Source: Rhizobiales bacterium Ga0077545
GTDB taxonomy: Bacteria; Pseudomonadota; Alphaproteobacteria; Rhizobiales; Methylopilaceae
Length of the DNA stretch: 64,000 nucleotides
Assembly (NCBI GenBank): GCA_001464335.1
Contig: LNEV01000006.1
Span: 1-64,000 of the forward strand
Direction of reading: 5' to 3'
A program made the position numbers and the translations under genes. Numbering within the stretch: position 1 is the first letter of the stretch; every line of letters starts with the position of its first letter. This document shows positions 9,357 to 18,664 of the stretch, in pieces. Below the pieces are notes generated by a model. It made no database searches. It was not told where the DNA came from and saw only the letters and a list, made by a program, of their open reading frames with translations.

Positions 9357-10631
9357 TTATTGAGAGCCGGGCCGCAAAGCCTTCGAAAGCGATTTCGTCA
9401 GGTCTTTGCTTGCACGTTCGAGACGTTCGATCTCGCGTGCTTCGGCTTCAACCGCCTTTTGGTGATCGGCGACGGCCTGACGATAAGAGGCCTCGGCATC
9501 GCGCTCGCAGGTGGCCAGGGTCTGGGGCCACACGGCGATTTCGCGCTCGTACTGGGCGAGCTCATCGCGAAAACGCGCTTCCCTGCGGGCCTTTTCCTCG
9601 CGCTGGCGGCGCGCCCGCTCGCGCTTTTTCTGCTCGCGTGCGGCATCGCAGGCTCTGTAGTTTCCCGAGTCCCGGCAGGGATCGCGGAACGGCGTCGCCG
9701 TCAATTGGAGTGTCTGGGACTCTCCACCGACGGGTCGAACAGGTTTTGAGTTTCGGCATGTCTGCAAGGCACGCTCGCGTTGCCCACCGATCGCTTCGCG
9801 GCGAGGCGAGAGCTTCGCCTGCGCCCTTTCGAGCGCTGCGGTCTGAGCCCGTGCAGGTGCCGGCGGGGTTTGTCCGTCTTCGGATGCCTGCTGCTTGTTC
9901 AACTCGCTCTTGAGCGCTCCCTTGAGCGCGTCCGCGAGCGGCGATTTTGGCGCTCCTGCGCCTTTCTCGACGGGCGCACAGGCCTTACCGTCCGCGGGGG
10001 CAACCGTGCAGGTTTCTTCGAGAACTTTGTCGAGCGCTCCAAGGTTCGCAAATCGCGCATCGCAAATGCTGGCGCTTGTGAAGGTCACGCCATTCTTGAC
10101 CTGCGCCTTTGCCTGCTCTGCCGGTACGAAGCGGCTTGAGGCGCAGCCATCTTCCTCATTTAAGAAAAGCGCTGCCCAGTTCGGACTTCCCGGTGTGTTG
10201 AAACTGAAGCCTTCGCCGCTTGCCTTGAACGCTCCCGGCTTCAGCGGAAGCCAGACCGGATTGTTTCCGGTGGGAAGACGCCCGGCGAAGCTGCCTTGCG
10301 TCAGCTTGAGCGCGTTGACCGCTTCGCGGACGCGCTCGTCCACATGCTGGGCGCCACGAGCCAGAATTTCGCCGGTGCTTGTGCCGCTTTTCAAGCGAAC
10401 CTTGCTGATCGTCCAGGCAAGGCGGCTCTCGACAACGGGCTCTCCAAGGAGAGTGGCCACATCGTAGGCGAGGTCGAAGTGAAAGCAGACCTCCGACACA
10501 TGGCGCGAGCCTTCTATTGCAACGCAGGGAGTGCCGGGCCCGGAAGTCGACGTGTATTCCCCCGGAGCCGCGACGGCCGGGCCGGAAATGAGGAAGGACG
10601 CTATGAACGCCAGCAAAAGGCGCATGGGCAT
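9357..10631 (-). CDS. Secreted protein with C-terminal coiled coil, unknown function
   Basis: The chosen start (MPMRLLLAFIASFLISGP) gives a 424-aa protein with a signal peptide. A second Met two residues on is equally possible, and an ORF extension upstream lacks signal character. The N-terminal ~200 residues are globular with scattered cysteines. A Pro/Ala/Lys linker follows, then a strongly charged Arg/Glu/Ala coiled coil (about the last 120 residues, REQKKRERARRQREEKARRE). No known family is recognised. It pairs with the following TPR-like secreted protein. Confidence 0.65.
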   Translation of the reverse strand: MPMRLLLAFIASFLISGPAVAAPGEYTSTSGPGTPCVAIEGSRHVSEVCFHFDLAYDVATLLGEPVVESRLAWTISKVRLKSGTSTGEILARGAQHVDERVREAVNALKLTQGSFAGRLPTGNNPVWLPLKPGAFKASGEGFSFNTPGSPNWAALFLNEEDGCASSRFVPAEQAKAQVKNGVTFTSASICDARFANLGALDKVLEETCTVAPADGKACAPVEKGAGAPKSPLADALKGALKSELNKQQASEDGQTPPAPARAQTAALERAQAKLSPRREAIGGQRERALQTCRNSKPVRPVGGESQTLQLTATPFRDPCRDSGNYRACDAAREQKKRERARRQREEKARREARFRDELAQYEREIAVWPQTLATCERDAEASYRQAVADHQKAVEAEAREIERLERASKDLTKSLSKALRPGSQ

Positions 10632-10787
10632 TGCCGCCGATATCCGTCCCAAGCCCTCATCCCCCGAGAGATACGTGACCGAGAAAGTACCGGGCAATCC
10701 GGTCGCAGCCAAGTTTTGCGCATTTATGAAAGCCCCCAGCGATCAGCGCATGTTACGAACGGCAAATTGAACGCAACCTGAACGAAA

Positions 10788-11117
10788 CTATTGCGGCAGT
10801 TTCAATTCGGGGATGGCGCAGACATCGACATTGCGTGCGGTAAACATGTCTTCGTCACCCGTCACAGCCTGGAAATCGAACACGCAGGCGCCGCCATCCT
10901 CGAACGTCACACGCGAGGACGAGCCAGACTGAATCTTTGCATGATTGAGGAGATCGGCACCGAAATCGTCGATTTCAGGCTTCGACACGTAGAGCTCGAC
11001 AATGATGGAGGCCGAGCCGTTCACGATCGTTATCTGCCGATCGGCAGCACAGGCTCCCGATATGGCAACAACCGCGACGCCGACACCGACCAGTCCCGCA
11101 AATACCCAGGAACGCAT
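10788..11117 (-). CDS. Small secreted protein of unknown function
   Basis: A 109-aa protein starting MRSWVFAGLVGVGVAVVAIS, a signal peptide. The upstream in-frame Met gives a non-signal extension and was not used. The mature part (ADRQITIVNGSASIIVELYVSK..) is predicted to be strand-rich, with two cysteines that could pair (ACVFDFQ, DVCAIPE). No family is recognised. It lies upstream of the coiled-coil secreted gene on the same strand, separated by ~156 bp with no obvious gene. Confidence 0.65.
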   Translation of the reverse strand: MRSWVFAGLVGVGVAVVAISGACAADRQITIVNGSASIIVELYVSKPEIDDFGADLLNHAKIQSGSSSRVTFEDGGACVFDFQAVTGDEDMFTARNVDVCAIPELKLPQ

Positions 11118-11232
11118 GCTCACCCCGTACGCTAAGGAGCGCACTTTGCTTAAAGGGGGAGTCTCATGCCGCATAGGCGGGTTAATGTCGCGGCATAAGC
11201 CATTTAGCTGGCCGCAAATTCGGTCGCCACGC

Positions 11233-11307
11233 TCAGCCGAGCAAGGCCGTCAGATTGACCAGGGCTATGGCGGTCGTGATCGCCGCGGCGAAAACGAAAT
11301 CGTTCAT
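11233..11307 (-). CDS. Possible tiny membrane peptide (24 aa)
   Basis: An ATG preceded by GTGGAGTATCCG (GGAG at seven bases) opens a 24-residue ORF, MNDFVFAAAITTAIALVNLT then ALLG, ending in TGA. It is almost wholly hydrophobic apart from Asn-Asp at the N-terminus, like known single-span small proteins. It sits between parC and the small secreted protein on the same strand. Evidence is the ribosome binding site and hydrophobicity only, and it could be chance. Confidence 0.4.
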   Translation of the reverse strand: MNDFVFAAAITTAIALVNLTALLG

Positions 11308-11390
11308 CGGATACTCCACACTCGCCCGCCGCCCGAGGGGCAAATTGCGCATGAAAGGTTAATTCCGATTAAACGTTTTTCATCTTTTCG

Positions 11391-13643
11391 TTAGTACGGC
11401 GTAAACCGGTTTGTCCGTGGGAAACCCTTCGGCGGCAGACGGCCTGAATCGGCACGGTTGCCCATCCAGTCGCGCAGCTCCTTCTGCTCCAGATTGAAGG
11501 TCCGCCCCGAACTGTCGACCCAGCTCAGGCCGGCGCTCATCGCGAAGGTGATGACGTCCGAAATGCCGCTGTCTTTGTACTTCTGCAGCCTGACGCCCTT
11601 GCCGCGGCCCATTTCCGGAATCTGGGACAACGGGAAGATGAGAAGTTTGCGGTTCTCGCCGATGACCGCGACATGGTCGCCGTCGACCGGCACGGAAATA
11701 CGCGCCTCGTCGGGCCCATCCACGTTCAGCACGTTGCGGCCCTTCTTGGTCGAAGCCAGCAGGTCGTCTTCCGGCACGACGAAACCGCGCCCATCCGTTG
11801 TCGCGACAAGCCGCTTCCGGCCCGATGTGTAGGGCCAGACCGTCGCAATATCGGCCCCGTCTTCCAGATCGATCTGAATCCGGATCGGCTCGCCATGGCC
11901 GCGGCCGCCCGGCAGCTTCGACGCGTCGAGCGTAAAGACCTTGCCGTTGGTGGCCATGACAAGGATCTTCGCCGTCGTCTCGGTGCGAAATGCGGTCTTG
12001 AGCTGATCATCCTGCTTGAAGGCCAGATTGGACAGATCGTCGACATGCCCCTTCAGGCCACGAATCCAGCCCTTCTCGGAGACGACCACCGTGATCGGCT
12101 CGCGTTCGATGAAAGCCTCGGTGAAGTCCACAAACGGGATATCGGTTGTCTCGGCGAAGGCTGATCGGCGGCGGCCGAGCGCGGTGTCCGGACCGAACGT
12201 CTTGCGGACCTCGGCGATTTCCTTCTTCACGCGGGTCCACTGGCGCGCCTCGGAGCCGAGCAGTTTCTCGATCTCGGCCTTTTCGGCACGCAAGGTCTCG
12301 TCTTCCTTGCGGATCGCGATCTCTTCAAGTTTTGCCAGCGCGCGCAGGCGGATGTTGAGGATCGCCTCGGCCTGCACTTCCGTGATCTCGAAACGGCGGA
12401 TCAGCTCGGCCTTCGGCTCGTCATATGTACGGATGATCTTGATGACTTCGTCTATGTTCAGAAATGCGACGAGAAGGCCGCCCAGAATTTCAAGCCGCTT
12501 TTCAATGGCTTCGAAGCGGAACTGGGACCGACGGATGAGGACGTCGCGGCGGTGGTCGAGCCATTCGCGCAGGGCCTCGGCAAGGCCGAGCACCTGCGGC
12601 ACGCGGCCTTTCACCAGCACGTTCATGTTGAGGCCGATGCGCGTCTCGAGATCGGTGAGCTTGAACAGGCTCTCCATCAGCACCGCCGGGTCGACGGTGC
12701 GCGCACGCGGCTCCAGCACGATGCGGATATCGTCCGCACTCTCGTCGCGCACATCGGCGAGGATCGGCACCTTCTTTTCGAGCACCATATTGGCAAGCTG
12801 CTCGATGAGACGGCTTTTCGGCACGAGCCATGGAATCTCTGTGACGACGATGACCCAGGTGCCGCGCCCGGTATCTTCCTGATGCCATTTTCCGCGGACG
12901 CGGAAACCGCCGCGTCCCGTGCGGTAGGCCTCCGCGATCATGTGCTTCGGCTCGACGACGACACCGCCGGTCGGGAAATCGGGGCCCGGAACGAATTGCA
13001 GGATATCGTCCGTACCGGCTTTCGGATTGTCGATCAGATGCGTTGCGGCGTCGAGAAGCTCCGCTGCATTGTGCGGCGGTATCGAGGTGGCCATGCCGAC
13101 CGCGATGCCCTGCGCGCCATTCGCCAGAAGGTTCGGGAAGGCCGCCGGCAGAACGATGGGCTCTTCCTCGGAGCCGTCATAGGTCTCGCGGAAATCGACC
13201 GTGCCTTCGTCCAGCCCATCGAGCAGCAGCCGCGCGACTTCAGTCAGGCGCGCTTCGGTGTAGCGCATGGCCGCGGCGTTATCGCCGTCGACATTGCCGA
13301 AATTGCCCTGCCCTTCGACCAGCGTCCATCGCTGCGCGAAGTCCTGAGCAAGGCGCACGAGCGCGTCGTAGACGGACTGGTCGCCGTGGGGATGATATTT
13401 GCCGATGACGTCGCCGACGACGCGGGCGGATTTCTTGAAAGCCTGCCCCGGATCGAGCCGCAGAAGCCGCATTGCGTAGAGAAGGCGCCGGTGAACCGGC
13501 TTCAGGCCGTCGCGTGCATCCGGCAGCGCGCGCTGCGTGATGGTCGATAGCGCATAGGCGAGGTAACGCTCCTCCAGCGCGGAGCGGAGGTCAATGCTTT
13601 CGATCGGGAGGCCGCCCGAGGGCGGAGGAGCCGTTTTCACCAT
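11391..13643 (-). CDS. parC: DNA topoisomerase IV subunit A
   Basis: A 750-aa ParC, the DNA-cleaving subunit that partners ParE in chromosome decatenation. The active-site tyrosine lies in [10 protein letters not shown] near residue 127, preceded by the [18 protein letters not shown] helix. The C-terminal half carries beta-pinwheel repeats ([21 protein letters not shown]). It lacks the GyrA-box type tail and is shorter than a typical GyrA, which favours ParC. recO ends 9 bp upstream of its start on the same strand. Length agrees with alphaproteobacterial ParC. Confidence 0.93.
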   Translation of the reverse strand: MVKTAPPPSGGLPIESIDLRSALEERYLAYALSTITQRALPDARDGLKPVHRRLLYAMRLLRLDPGQAFKKSARVVGDVIGKYHPHGDQSVYDALVRLAQDFAQRWTLVEGQGNFGNVDGDNAAAMRYTEARLTEVARLLLDGLDEGTVDFRETYDGSEEEPIVLPAAFPNLLANGAQGIAVGMATSIPPHNAAELLDAATHLIDNPKAGTDDILQFVPGPDFPTGGVVVEPKHMIAEAYRTGRGGFRVRGKWHQEDTGRGTWVIVVTEIPWLVPKSRLIEQLANMVLEKKVPILADVRDESADDIRIVLEPRARTVDPAVLMESLFKLTDLETRIGLNMNVLVKGRVPQVLGLAEALREWLDHRRDVLIRRSQFRFEAIEKRLEILGGLLVAFLNIDEVIKIIRTYDEPKAELIRRFEITEVQAEAILNIRLRALAKLEEIAIRKEDETLRAEKAEIEKLLGSEARQWTRVKKEIAEVRKTFGPDTALGRRRSAFAETTDIPFVDFTEAFIEREPITVVVSEKGWIRGLKGHVDDLSNLAFKQDDQLKTAFRTETTAKILVMATNGKVFTLDASKLPGGRGHGEPIRIQIDLEDGADIATVWPYTSGRKRLVATTDGRGFVVPEDDLLASTKKGRNVLNVDGPDEARISVPVDGDHVAVIGENRKLLIFPLSQIPEMGRGKGVRLQKYKDSGISDVITFAMSAGLSWVDSSGRTFNLEQKELRDWMGNRADSGRLPPKGFPRTNRFTPY

Positions 13644-13652
13644 GCGGACTGG

Positions 13653-14402
13653 CTAGCGCACGGGGTGAGTCGAGGCAATCGGAAGCGCTGCCGCAGCGAT
13701 GTAGGCCGCCCGTGCATCCGGCACCGCAACGCCGCGCTGTTCGTAGATGTCGCGGGCGAGGAAATAGCCGGTCAGGCGGAAGCCGGAGACGATGTCCTGA
13801 GGCTGCGGATGGGCGTTGGGGCTCGAGGAGATCAGGAAAGGCGGCAGCGGCAGGAGCCGCTCGGCATAGGGCGCGCCGGCATCGGCGCTGACGGCACGCG
13901 CGGATTTCGGCGAGACATAGATGAGATCCGTTCGGGCGCCCGTCGCCACGCATTCGGTGAGATCGAGGCCGAAGCCCAGCTCGGACAGCATTGCGAGTTC
14001 GAAGCGCACCATCAGCGCCGGGCCGATCTCGGGATCGGGCAGATGCTCGAGCACGACGCCGAGCGTCTCGTAAAGCGCGGGGTGCGGGTCGCGCTCGGGG
14101 AGCAGACGCAGAAGTGCGGAAAGCCAGGTGAGGCCGAACACCGAGGCCCGCGTTTCCATGAGTTCCGCAGCCCGCAGCGAAATGCCTTCGATGGCGAAAT
14201 TTCCCAGATGCTCGTCGAGCCTTGCCCGCCATTCGGCGCGGACCAGATTTCCGGGCTGAAGCACCGGGCGCTGCAGGCGCGAGCGCCCGCCCCGCACGAG
14301 GCCGAGATGGCGCCCGTGATCGCGCGTCAGCAGCTCGACGATGACCGAGCTCTCGCCATGCGGGCGGGCGGAAATGATCACGCCCTCATCGGACCAGTGC
14401 AT
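13653..14402 (-). CDS. recO: DNA repair protein RecO
   Basis: The start [19 protein letters not shown] is the conserved RecO N-terminus (OB fold), giving 249 aa. The ORF extends far upstream, but that part overlaps the divergent SDR gene and is not RecO-like. RecO works with RecF and RecR to load RecA on gapped DNA and anneals strands. The block [20 protein letters not shown] and the helical [18 protein letters not shown] are family features. It is in an operon with parC. Confidence 0.92.
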   Translation of the reverse strand: MHWSDEGVIISARPHGESSVIVELLTRDHGRHLGLVRGGRSRLQRPVLQPGNLVRAEWRARLDEHLGNFAIEGISLRAAELMETRASVFGLTWLSALLRLLPERDPHPALYETLGVVLEHLPDPEIGPALMVRFELAMLSELGFGLDLTECVATGARTDLIYVSPKSARAVSADAGAPYAERLLPLPPFLISSSPNAHPQPQDIVSGFRLTGYFLARDIYEQRGVAVPDARAAYIAAAALPIASTHPVR

Positions 14403-14520
14403 GGGCGCCTTATAGAGGATTTTGGATTTTTCCGCGCGGTCGGGCATTTGCCGGGGTTGAAACGCGGGGCTCTCCCCGGCCACCATGCCACTCGGTTTTT
14501 CGCAGTTCAGGATCGGGACG

Positions 14521-15288
14521 ATGACAGCCAGGCTCAGCGGCAAAGTGGCTTTGATCTCGGGAGGCGCGACGGGCATGGGCGGCGCGTCCTCACTTCTGTT
14601 TGCCAAGGAAGGCGCGAAGGTCGGCATCGTCGACATCAACGAGGAGGCCGGGCTCGCAATGGTCGCGGAGATCAAGGCGGCGGGCGGCGAAGCGGTGTTT
14701 GCCAAAGCCGATGTGTCGGACCCGGATCAGGTGGAAGCGGCGGTCGATGCCGTGTCGCGGGCGTTCGGGCCGATCAATGTGCTGTTCAACCATGCCGGGA
14801 CGATCGTCATCAAGCCGTTTCTCGAAACCACGCTGGAGGAATGGGACTGGCTGATGGCGGTGAATGTGCGCAGCATGTTCCTCGTCACGAAAGCGGTGCT
14901 GCCGCAGATGATCGGCGCCGGGGGCGGATCGATCATATGTACATCCTCGATCTCGGCCGAACTCGCGACGCCAAACGAGGTGCTGTACGACACGACAAAG
15001 GGCGCCTGCCATATGTTCGCGCGGGCCATCGCGGTCGAATATCGCGACCAGAACATCCGCTGCAACGCGGTGTGCCCCGGCTTCATCGCAACGCCGCACG
15101 GCCATCGCGAGGTCGAGCTTCTGACGAAATACGGCGTCGATGTTTCGGATGCCGCCATTGCCGCGCAGCAGGGGCGCATGGGGCTGCCGGAGGATGTGGC
15201 GAAGGCCGCGCTGTTCCTTGCGAGCGAGGATTCGGCGTTCGTGAGCGGGCAGAGATTGTTTGTCGATAACGGGTTCAGCGCGATGTGA
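14521..15288 (+). CDS. Short-chain dehydrogenase/reductase, substrate unknown
   Basis: A 255-aa classical SDR. The cofactor motif SGGATGMGG lies near the N-terminus, DxxN-type NHAG follows, and the catalytic Ser (TSSIS) and YDTTK tetrad are in place. The C-terminal [14 protein letters not shown] ending is usual. Acidic residue D in VGIVDIN after strand 2 suggests NAD(H). Start [14 protein letters not shown] fits the family better than the ATG 36 bp upstream. It is monocistronic, facing recO divergently and a repeat island downstream. The substrate cannot be inferred. Confidence 0.85.
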   Translation: MTARLSGKVALISGGATGMGGASSLLFAKEGAKVGIVDINEEAGLAMVAEIKAAGGEAVFAKADVSDPDQVEAAVDAVSRAFGPINVLFNHAGTIVIKPFLETTLEEWDWLMAVNVRSMFLVTKAVLPQMIGAGGGSIICTSSISAELATPNEVLYDTTKGACHMFARAIAVEYRDQNIRCNAVCPGFIATPHGHREVELLTKYGVDVSDAAIAAQQGRMGLPEDVAKAALFLASEDSAFVSGQRLFVDNGFSAM

Positions 15289-15302
15289 TGTAGCTACGTG
15301 CG

Positions 15303-15452
15303 TCTCCCCCTCTCCCCTTGTGGGAGAGGTCGGCACACAGCGGAGCTGTGGCCGGCTGAGGGGTAAGGGCGTCAGCGTTGAGTGCCGGACGTGTGGTGGG
15401 GTCGTTACCCCTCACCCGCTCGCTTCGCGAGTCGACCTCTCCCACAGGGGGA
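15303..15452. repeat. Pair of palindromic intergenic repeats (family D)
   Basis: CCCCTCTCCCCTTGTGGGAGAGG (about 15306-15328) and its inverted partner TACCCCTCACCCGCTCGC...GACCTCTCCCAC (about 15406-15452) are arranged tail to tail. A third member lies at 16086-16143. Each unit can fold into a strong hairpin. Such CTCTCCC..GGGAGAG repeats are common between convergent genes in Rhizobiales. No coding function was seen. Confidence 0.75.
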
Positions 15453-15479
15453 GAGGAGTTCAGGCTCTGGAATCCAGGC

Positions 15480-15648
15480 GCGCGGAAACGTCTTCCGGGG
15501 GAAGAGTGGGATGCGCGAGCCTTCTGGCTCGGCCGGCAGTCCGGTCCCCTTTGGAGGGGCGCGCGAGACGCCGGGAGATTGACCGCTCCCGCGGCGGCGT
15601 TGGCTGTGGTTTGTAGTGCCAACACCAATTGTTTTACTCACCTCGGGG
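15480..15648. repeat. Intergenic repeat A, copy 2 (inverted relative to copy 1)
   Basis: This is the reverse complement of window positions 1-170, ending CACCTCGGGG at 15639-15648. The ~100 bp nearest this end are almost identical to copy 1. The two copies bracket a 15.3-kb block in inverted orientation, so homologous recombination between them would invert that block. Confidence 0.75.
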
Positions 15649-15649
15649 C

Positions 15650-15942
15650 ATCGCTCTCACGACGTCCCGCGCGCGGTGGATTTTTGGCTTCGGATTGTTT
15701 TGGCCGTGAAGACCTACCTGTTGGTCTTCCTCTGGGGGCTGGTGCGCACATGGGGACCAGACACCCGTGGCGGTTGGCTTTCCGCCGGCTTCGCAATCCT
15801 TGGCCTCCGTTCCTGCAGGCTACGTCTTCCCGCATTTCCGGCCACCGCACTTTCGATCCGCTCAACGACGCCTCATGAAGCGCCCTCCGTGATCGGAAGT
15901 GAAGATATAGGATCATAATCCTTGTCCAAAGTCAAGGATTAT
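15650..15942 (-). other. Non-coding segment with promoter-like dyad and hairpins; possible structured RNA
   Basis: No convincing gene. At the right edge a perfect 10-bp inverted repeat (ATAATCCTTG at 15915-15924, CAAGGATTAT at 15933-15942, 8-nt loop) contains on the minus strand a TTGACT box followed by TATGAT/TATATC-like boxes. Downstream on that strand lies a stem GAAGACC/GGTCTTC (15708-15714 with 15723-15729) and other GC-rich hairpins. The short ORF here (up to 92 aa) is basic and proline-rich without family character. I read it as a possible small transcript or remnant element. Function unknown. Confidence 0.35.
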
Positions 15943-15956
15943 TTTCTCTGTGCGAC

Positions 15957-16075
15957 CTCGTCCTGAGCCGAGTCCCGCAGGGCTCGTGTCGAAGGATGCG
16001 GCGGGCTCGGAGTGTGTGGCCTATCCTTCGACACGGCTCGCTTTCAGCGATTCCGGCTCAGGATGAGGTGGGTGC
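15957..16075. repeat. Intergenic repeat C (REP-like), two-armed copy
   Basis: Left arm CCTCGTCCTGAGCC..GTGTCGAAGGATG and right arm CATCC-type TATCCTTCGACACGGCTC...CTCAGGATGAGG are inverted copies of each other separated by ~10-20 bp. The left arm and its flank match 276-340. Both arms can pair to form a long cruciform or hairpin, as in bacterial REP/BIME elements. Confidence 0.7.
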
Positions 16076-16083
16076 GTCTGCCG

Positions 16084-16153
16084 TGGGGACACCCCTCACC
16101 CGCTCGCCTTCGGCGAGCCGCCCTCTCCCACAAGGGGAGAGGGAATGACCGAC
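16084..16153. repeat. Palindromic intergenic repeat (family D), third copy
   Basis: CCCCTCACCCGCTCGCCTTCGGCGAGCCGCCCTCTCCCAC then AAGGGGAGAGGG: two hairpins (CTCGCC..GGCGAG and CCCTCTCCC..GGGGAGAGGG) in tandem. It matches the pair at 15303-15452 and closes the repeat island just downstream of era. Confidence 0.7.
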
Positions 16154-16206
16154 CCTGTTCCCCCGACGCGCGCGCGGCTTCGGCGCGCTTGTCAGGGAAA
16201 CGGTGC

Positions 16207-17112
16207 TTACTTCGGCATTTCCAGACCCATTTCGCGGTAGCGCTCGGGGTCGTCGGCCCAGTTTTCGCGCACTTTGACGAACAGGAAGAGATGTATGGGC
16301 TGTTCGGCGATCTCGGCGATTTCGTCGCGGGCGGCCATGGAGATGGCCTTGATGGTTGCGCCGCTTTTGCCGATCACGATCTTCTTCTGGCTTTCGCGCT
16401 CGACATAGATCGTCTGTTCGACACGGGCCGAGCCGTCTTTCTTGACTTCCCACAGCTCGGTTTCGACGGTCGATGAGTACGGCAGTTCCTCGTGCAGACG
16501 CAGGAAAAGCTTTTCGCGCGTGACCTCCGCCGCGAGCATACGCATGGGAAGGTCCGACATCTGGTCTTCGGGGTACAGCCACGGCCCGAACGGCATTTCA
16601 CCGGAAAGCCAGGCCTTCAGGTCATTCACCCCGTCGCCCTTTTCGGCCGAAATCATGAAGATGCGTACAAAGTTCGACTTCGCGTTCGCCTCTTCCGCGA
16701 GCTTCAGAAGCTGCTCGCGCCGGATGAGATCGATCTTGTTGAGGACCAGAAAGACCGGCTTTTTGACCTTGCCGAGCTGTTCGAGCAGCTTCAGCGCCTC
16801 ATCGTCGAGGCCCTTCTTGGCGTCGATGAGCACGCCGACGAGATCGGCCTCACGGGCGCCGGACCAGGCGGTCGTGACCATTGCGCGGTCGAGGCGGCGC
16901 TTCGGCGCGAAGATGCCGGGCGTGTCGACGAAGATGAGCTGGCTGCCCTCATGGGCGACGATGCCGCGCACCAGAGCGCGGGTTGTCTGCACCTTGTGGG
17001 TGACGATCGACACCTTGGCGCCGACAAGCGCGTTCAGCAGCGTGGACTTTCCCGCATTCGGCGCGCCGATCAGCGCGATGTAGCCGCATTTTGTGCCGGT
17101 TTCTTCATTCAT
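16207..17112 (-). CDS. era: GTPase Era
   Basis: A 301-aa GTPase that binds 16S rRNA and is needed for 30S subunit assembly. The G domain shows GAPNAGKSTL (G1), DTPG (G3) and NKID (G4). The C-terminal KH domain includes IVIGKSGATIKAIS. The chosen ATG has GGAG ten bases upstream. The Met three codons earlier leaves almost no gap to that site. The start overlaps the rnc stop, so the two are coupled, a common arrangement. Confidence 0.96.
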   Translation of the reverse strand: MNEETGTKCGYIALIGAPNAGKSTLLNALVGAKVSIVTHKVQTTRALVRGIVAHEGSQLIFVDTPGIFAPKRRLDRAMVTTAWSGAREADLVGVLIDAKKGLDDEALKLLEQLGKVKKPVFLVLNKIDLIRREQLLKLAEEANAKSNFVRIFMISAEKGDGVNDLKAWLSGEMPFGPWLYPEDQMSDLPMRMLAAEVTREKLFLRLHEELPYSSTVETELWEVKKDGSARVEQTIYVERESQKKIVIGKSGATIKAISMAARDEIAEIAEQPIHLFLFVKVRENWADDPERYREMGLEMPK

Positions 17113-17827
17113 TTTCGGCATTCTCCGTCCATACGCCTTCGCGGGTCAGGAAGGCGACCGCCGCAGCCTGTTCGGCGATGCGCTTGGTGCGCCCCTCGCC
17201 GCTCGACATCTCGTGCGTTCCGATATCGACCTCGACGCGGAACAGCGGATTGTGATCCGGCCCCGTGCGCGAAATCTCGCGGTAGACCGGCACGCCAAGG
17301 CCACGCGCGAGCGACCATTCCTGCAGCGCCGATTTGCCGTCGCGCAGCGGGCGGCGTGGATGCAGCATGCGCTCGTGCCAGTATTTTTCAATGAGTGCGC
17401 GCGCGGCATCGAGGCCGCCGTCCAGATAGACCGCCGCGATAACCGCCTCGCAAACATCGGCCAGCAGCGTCTTCTTCTTACGCCCGCCGCTTCTCGCCTC
17501 GCCCTCGCCGAGCAGGATGGCCGCGCCCGCTTCCATCTCGGCCGCAACCTCCGCGCAGGCCTCGGCACGCACGAGTTCGGCCATACGGCGGTTGAGGCTG
17601 CCTTCGTCCTCGGTCGGGAAATGCGCGAACAGCATTTCCGACACGCACAGGCCGAGCACGCGATCGCCGAGAAATTCGAGCCGCTGATAGCTTTCGTGGC
17701 GCGTGTTGCCGCCGCGCGTGGCGCTGATATGCGTCAGCGCGCGGTCAAGCAGAGCCTGATCCTTGAAACGGTAGCCCAGGCGCTCTTCCAGCGTGTCGCG
17801 GGCGGCAGCGCGTGGGGACCTTGCCAT
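17105..17827 (-). CDS. rnc: Ribonuclease III
   Basis: A 240-aa double-strand-specific endoribonuclease for rRNA and mRNA processing. The signature ESYQRLEFLGDRVLG carries the catalytic acidic residues, with a second acidic set in LADVCEAVIAAVYLDGG. A double-stranded RNA binding domain follows (residues ~160-235). The start MARSPRAAARDTLEERLGY forms a TGATG overlap with the lepB stop. An upstream in-frame Met inside lepB was rejected for that reason. Confidence 0.96.
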   Translation of the reverse strand: MARSPRAAARDTLEERLGYRFKDQALLDRALTHISATRGGNTRHESYQRLEFLGDRVLGLCVSEMLFAHFPTEDEGSLNRRMAELVRAEACAEVAAEMEAGAAILLGEGEARSGGRKKKTLLADVCEAVIAAVYLDGGLDAARALIEKYWHERMLHPRRPLRDGKSALQEWSLARGLGVPVYREISRTGPDHNPLFRVEVDIGTHEMSSGEGRTKRIAEQAAAVAFLTREGVWTENAENE

Positions 17828-18600
17828 CAGAGCAGGGAGAAGATGCGCGACCAGCGAACCGTCCACGGCCAGGCCCAGATGGCCCAGGCATGCTGGCCCT
17901 CTTCCACCGAGAAGAAGATTATCTCGGCGCGGCCCACGAAGTTTTCGTAAGGCACATAGCCCACCGCCGACAGGACGCGGCTGTCGGTGGAATTGTCGCG
18001 GTTGTCGCCCATCATGAAGTAATGACCGGCGGGCACTTCATAGAGCGGCGTGTTGTCGTAAAAGCCGTTCTCGACGAGATCGAGCACTTCGTAGGCGACG
18101 CCGTTCGGCAGCGTTTCGCGGAAGCGCGGCACGCGGACCTGACGACCCGACGGCTCCGTCTCGACCCAATCGTCGATGCGCTCCTTCGGGACCGGCTGCC
18201 CGTTGATGTGCAGGACGCCGTCGACCATCTGGATCTTGTCGCCGGGCATGCCGATGACGCGCTTGATGTAATCGGTGGCGTTGTCGGTCGGCAGCTTGAA
18301 CACCGCGACATCGCCGCGCTCCGGCGTGGAGCCGAACAGGCGGCCCTCGAAAAGAGGCGGAGAGAACGGGATCGAGAAGCGGCTGTAGCCGTAGGAGAAC
18401 TTCGAGACGAAGAGGTAATCGCCGACGAGCAGCGTCTCCTTCATCGAACCCGAGGGGATGGAAAAGGGCTGGAACAGCACCGTGCGGATGACCACCGCGA
18501 TGAGGAGCGCGTGAACGATGACGCGCAGGGTTTCGAGAAACCCGCCCTCGTCCTTTTTCCGGGTGGCCAATTTCGCCTGCCTCTCATTGCGCTGCTGCAT
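17827..18600 (-). CDS. lepB: Signal peptidase I
   Basis: A 257-aa membrane-anchored serine protease that removes signal peptides. One N-terminal membrane span (about residues 22-44) is followed by the catalytic serine in IPSGSMKETL, the general-base lysine in DYIKRVIGMPGD, and the GDNRDNSTDSR box. The ribosome binding site GAGGAAACG precedes the ATG. It lies 64 bp after acpS in the same operon. Confidence 0.96.
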   Translation of the reverse strand: MQQRNERQAKLATRKKDEGGFLETLRVIVHALLIAVVIRTVLFQPFSIPSGSMKETLLVGDYLFVSKFSYGYSRFSIPFSPPLFEGRLFGSTPERGDVAVFKLPTDNATDYIKRVIGMPGDKIQMVDGVLHINGQPVPKERIDDWVETEPSGRQVRVPRFRETLPNGVAYEVLDLVENGFYDNTPLYEVPAGHYFMMGDNRDNSTDSRVLSAVGYVPYENFVGRAEIIFFSVEEGQHAWAIWAWPWTVRWSRIFSLL

Positions 18601-18664
18601 CGTTTCCTCGATTCGAGGTCGCTCCTGCCGGGCGCGCCCCTGATAGACGTTTGCTGGGCCGCGC

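Noticed and set aside
13653..14705. 350-codon version of RecO
   Set aside because: The extra N-terminal 101 residues overlap the divergent SDR gene and are not RecO-like; the conserved RecO start is at 14402.
15638..15916. 92-codon minus-strand ORF in the repeat island
   Set aside because: Arg/Pro-rich with no family match and runs into repeat A; kept only as a possible non-coding transcript.
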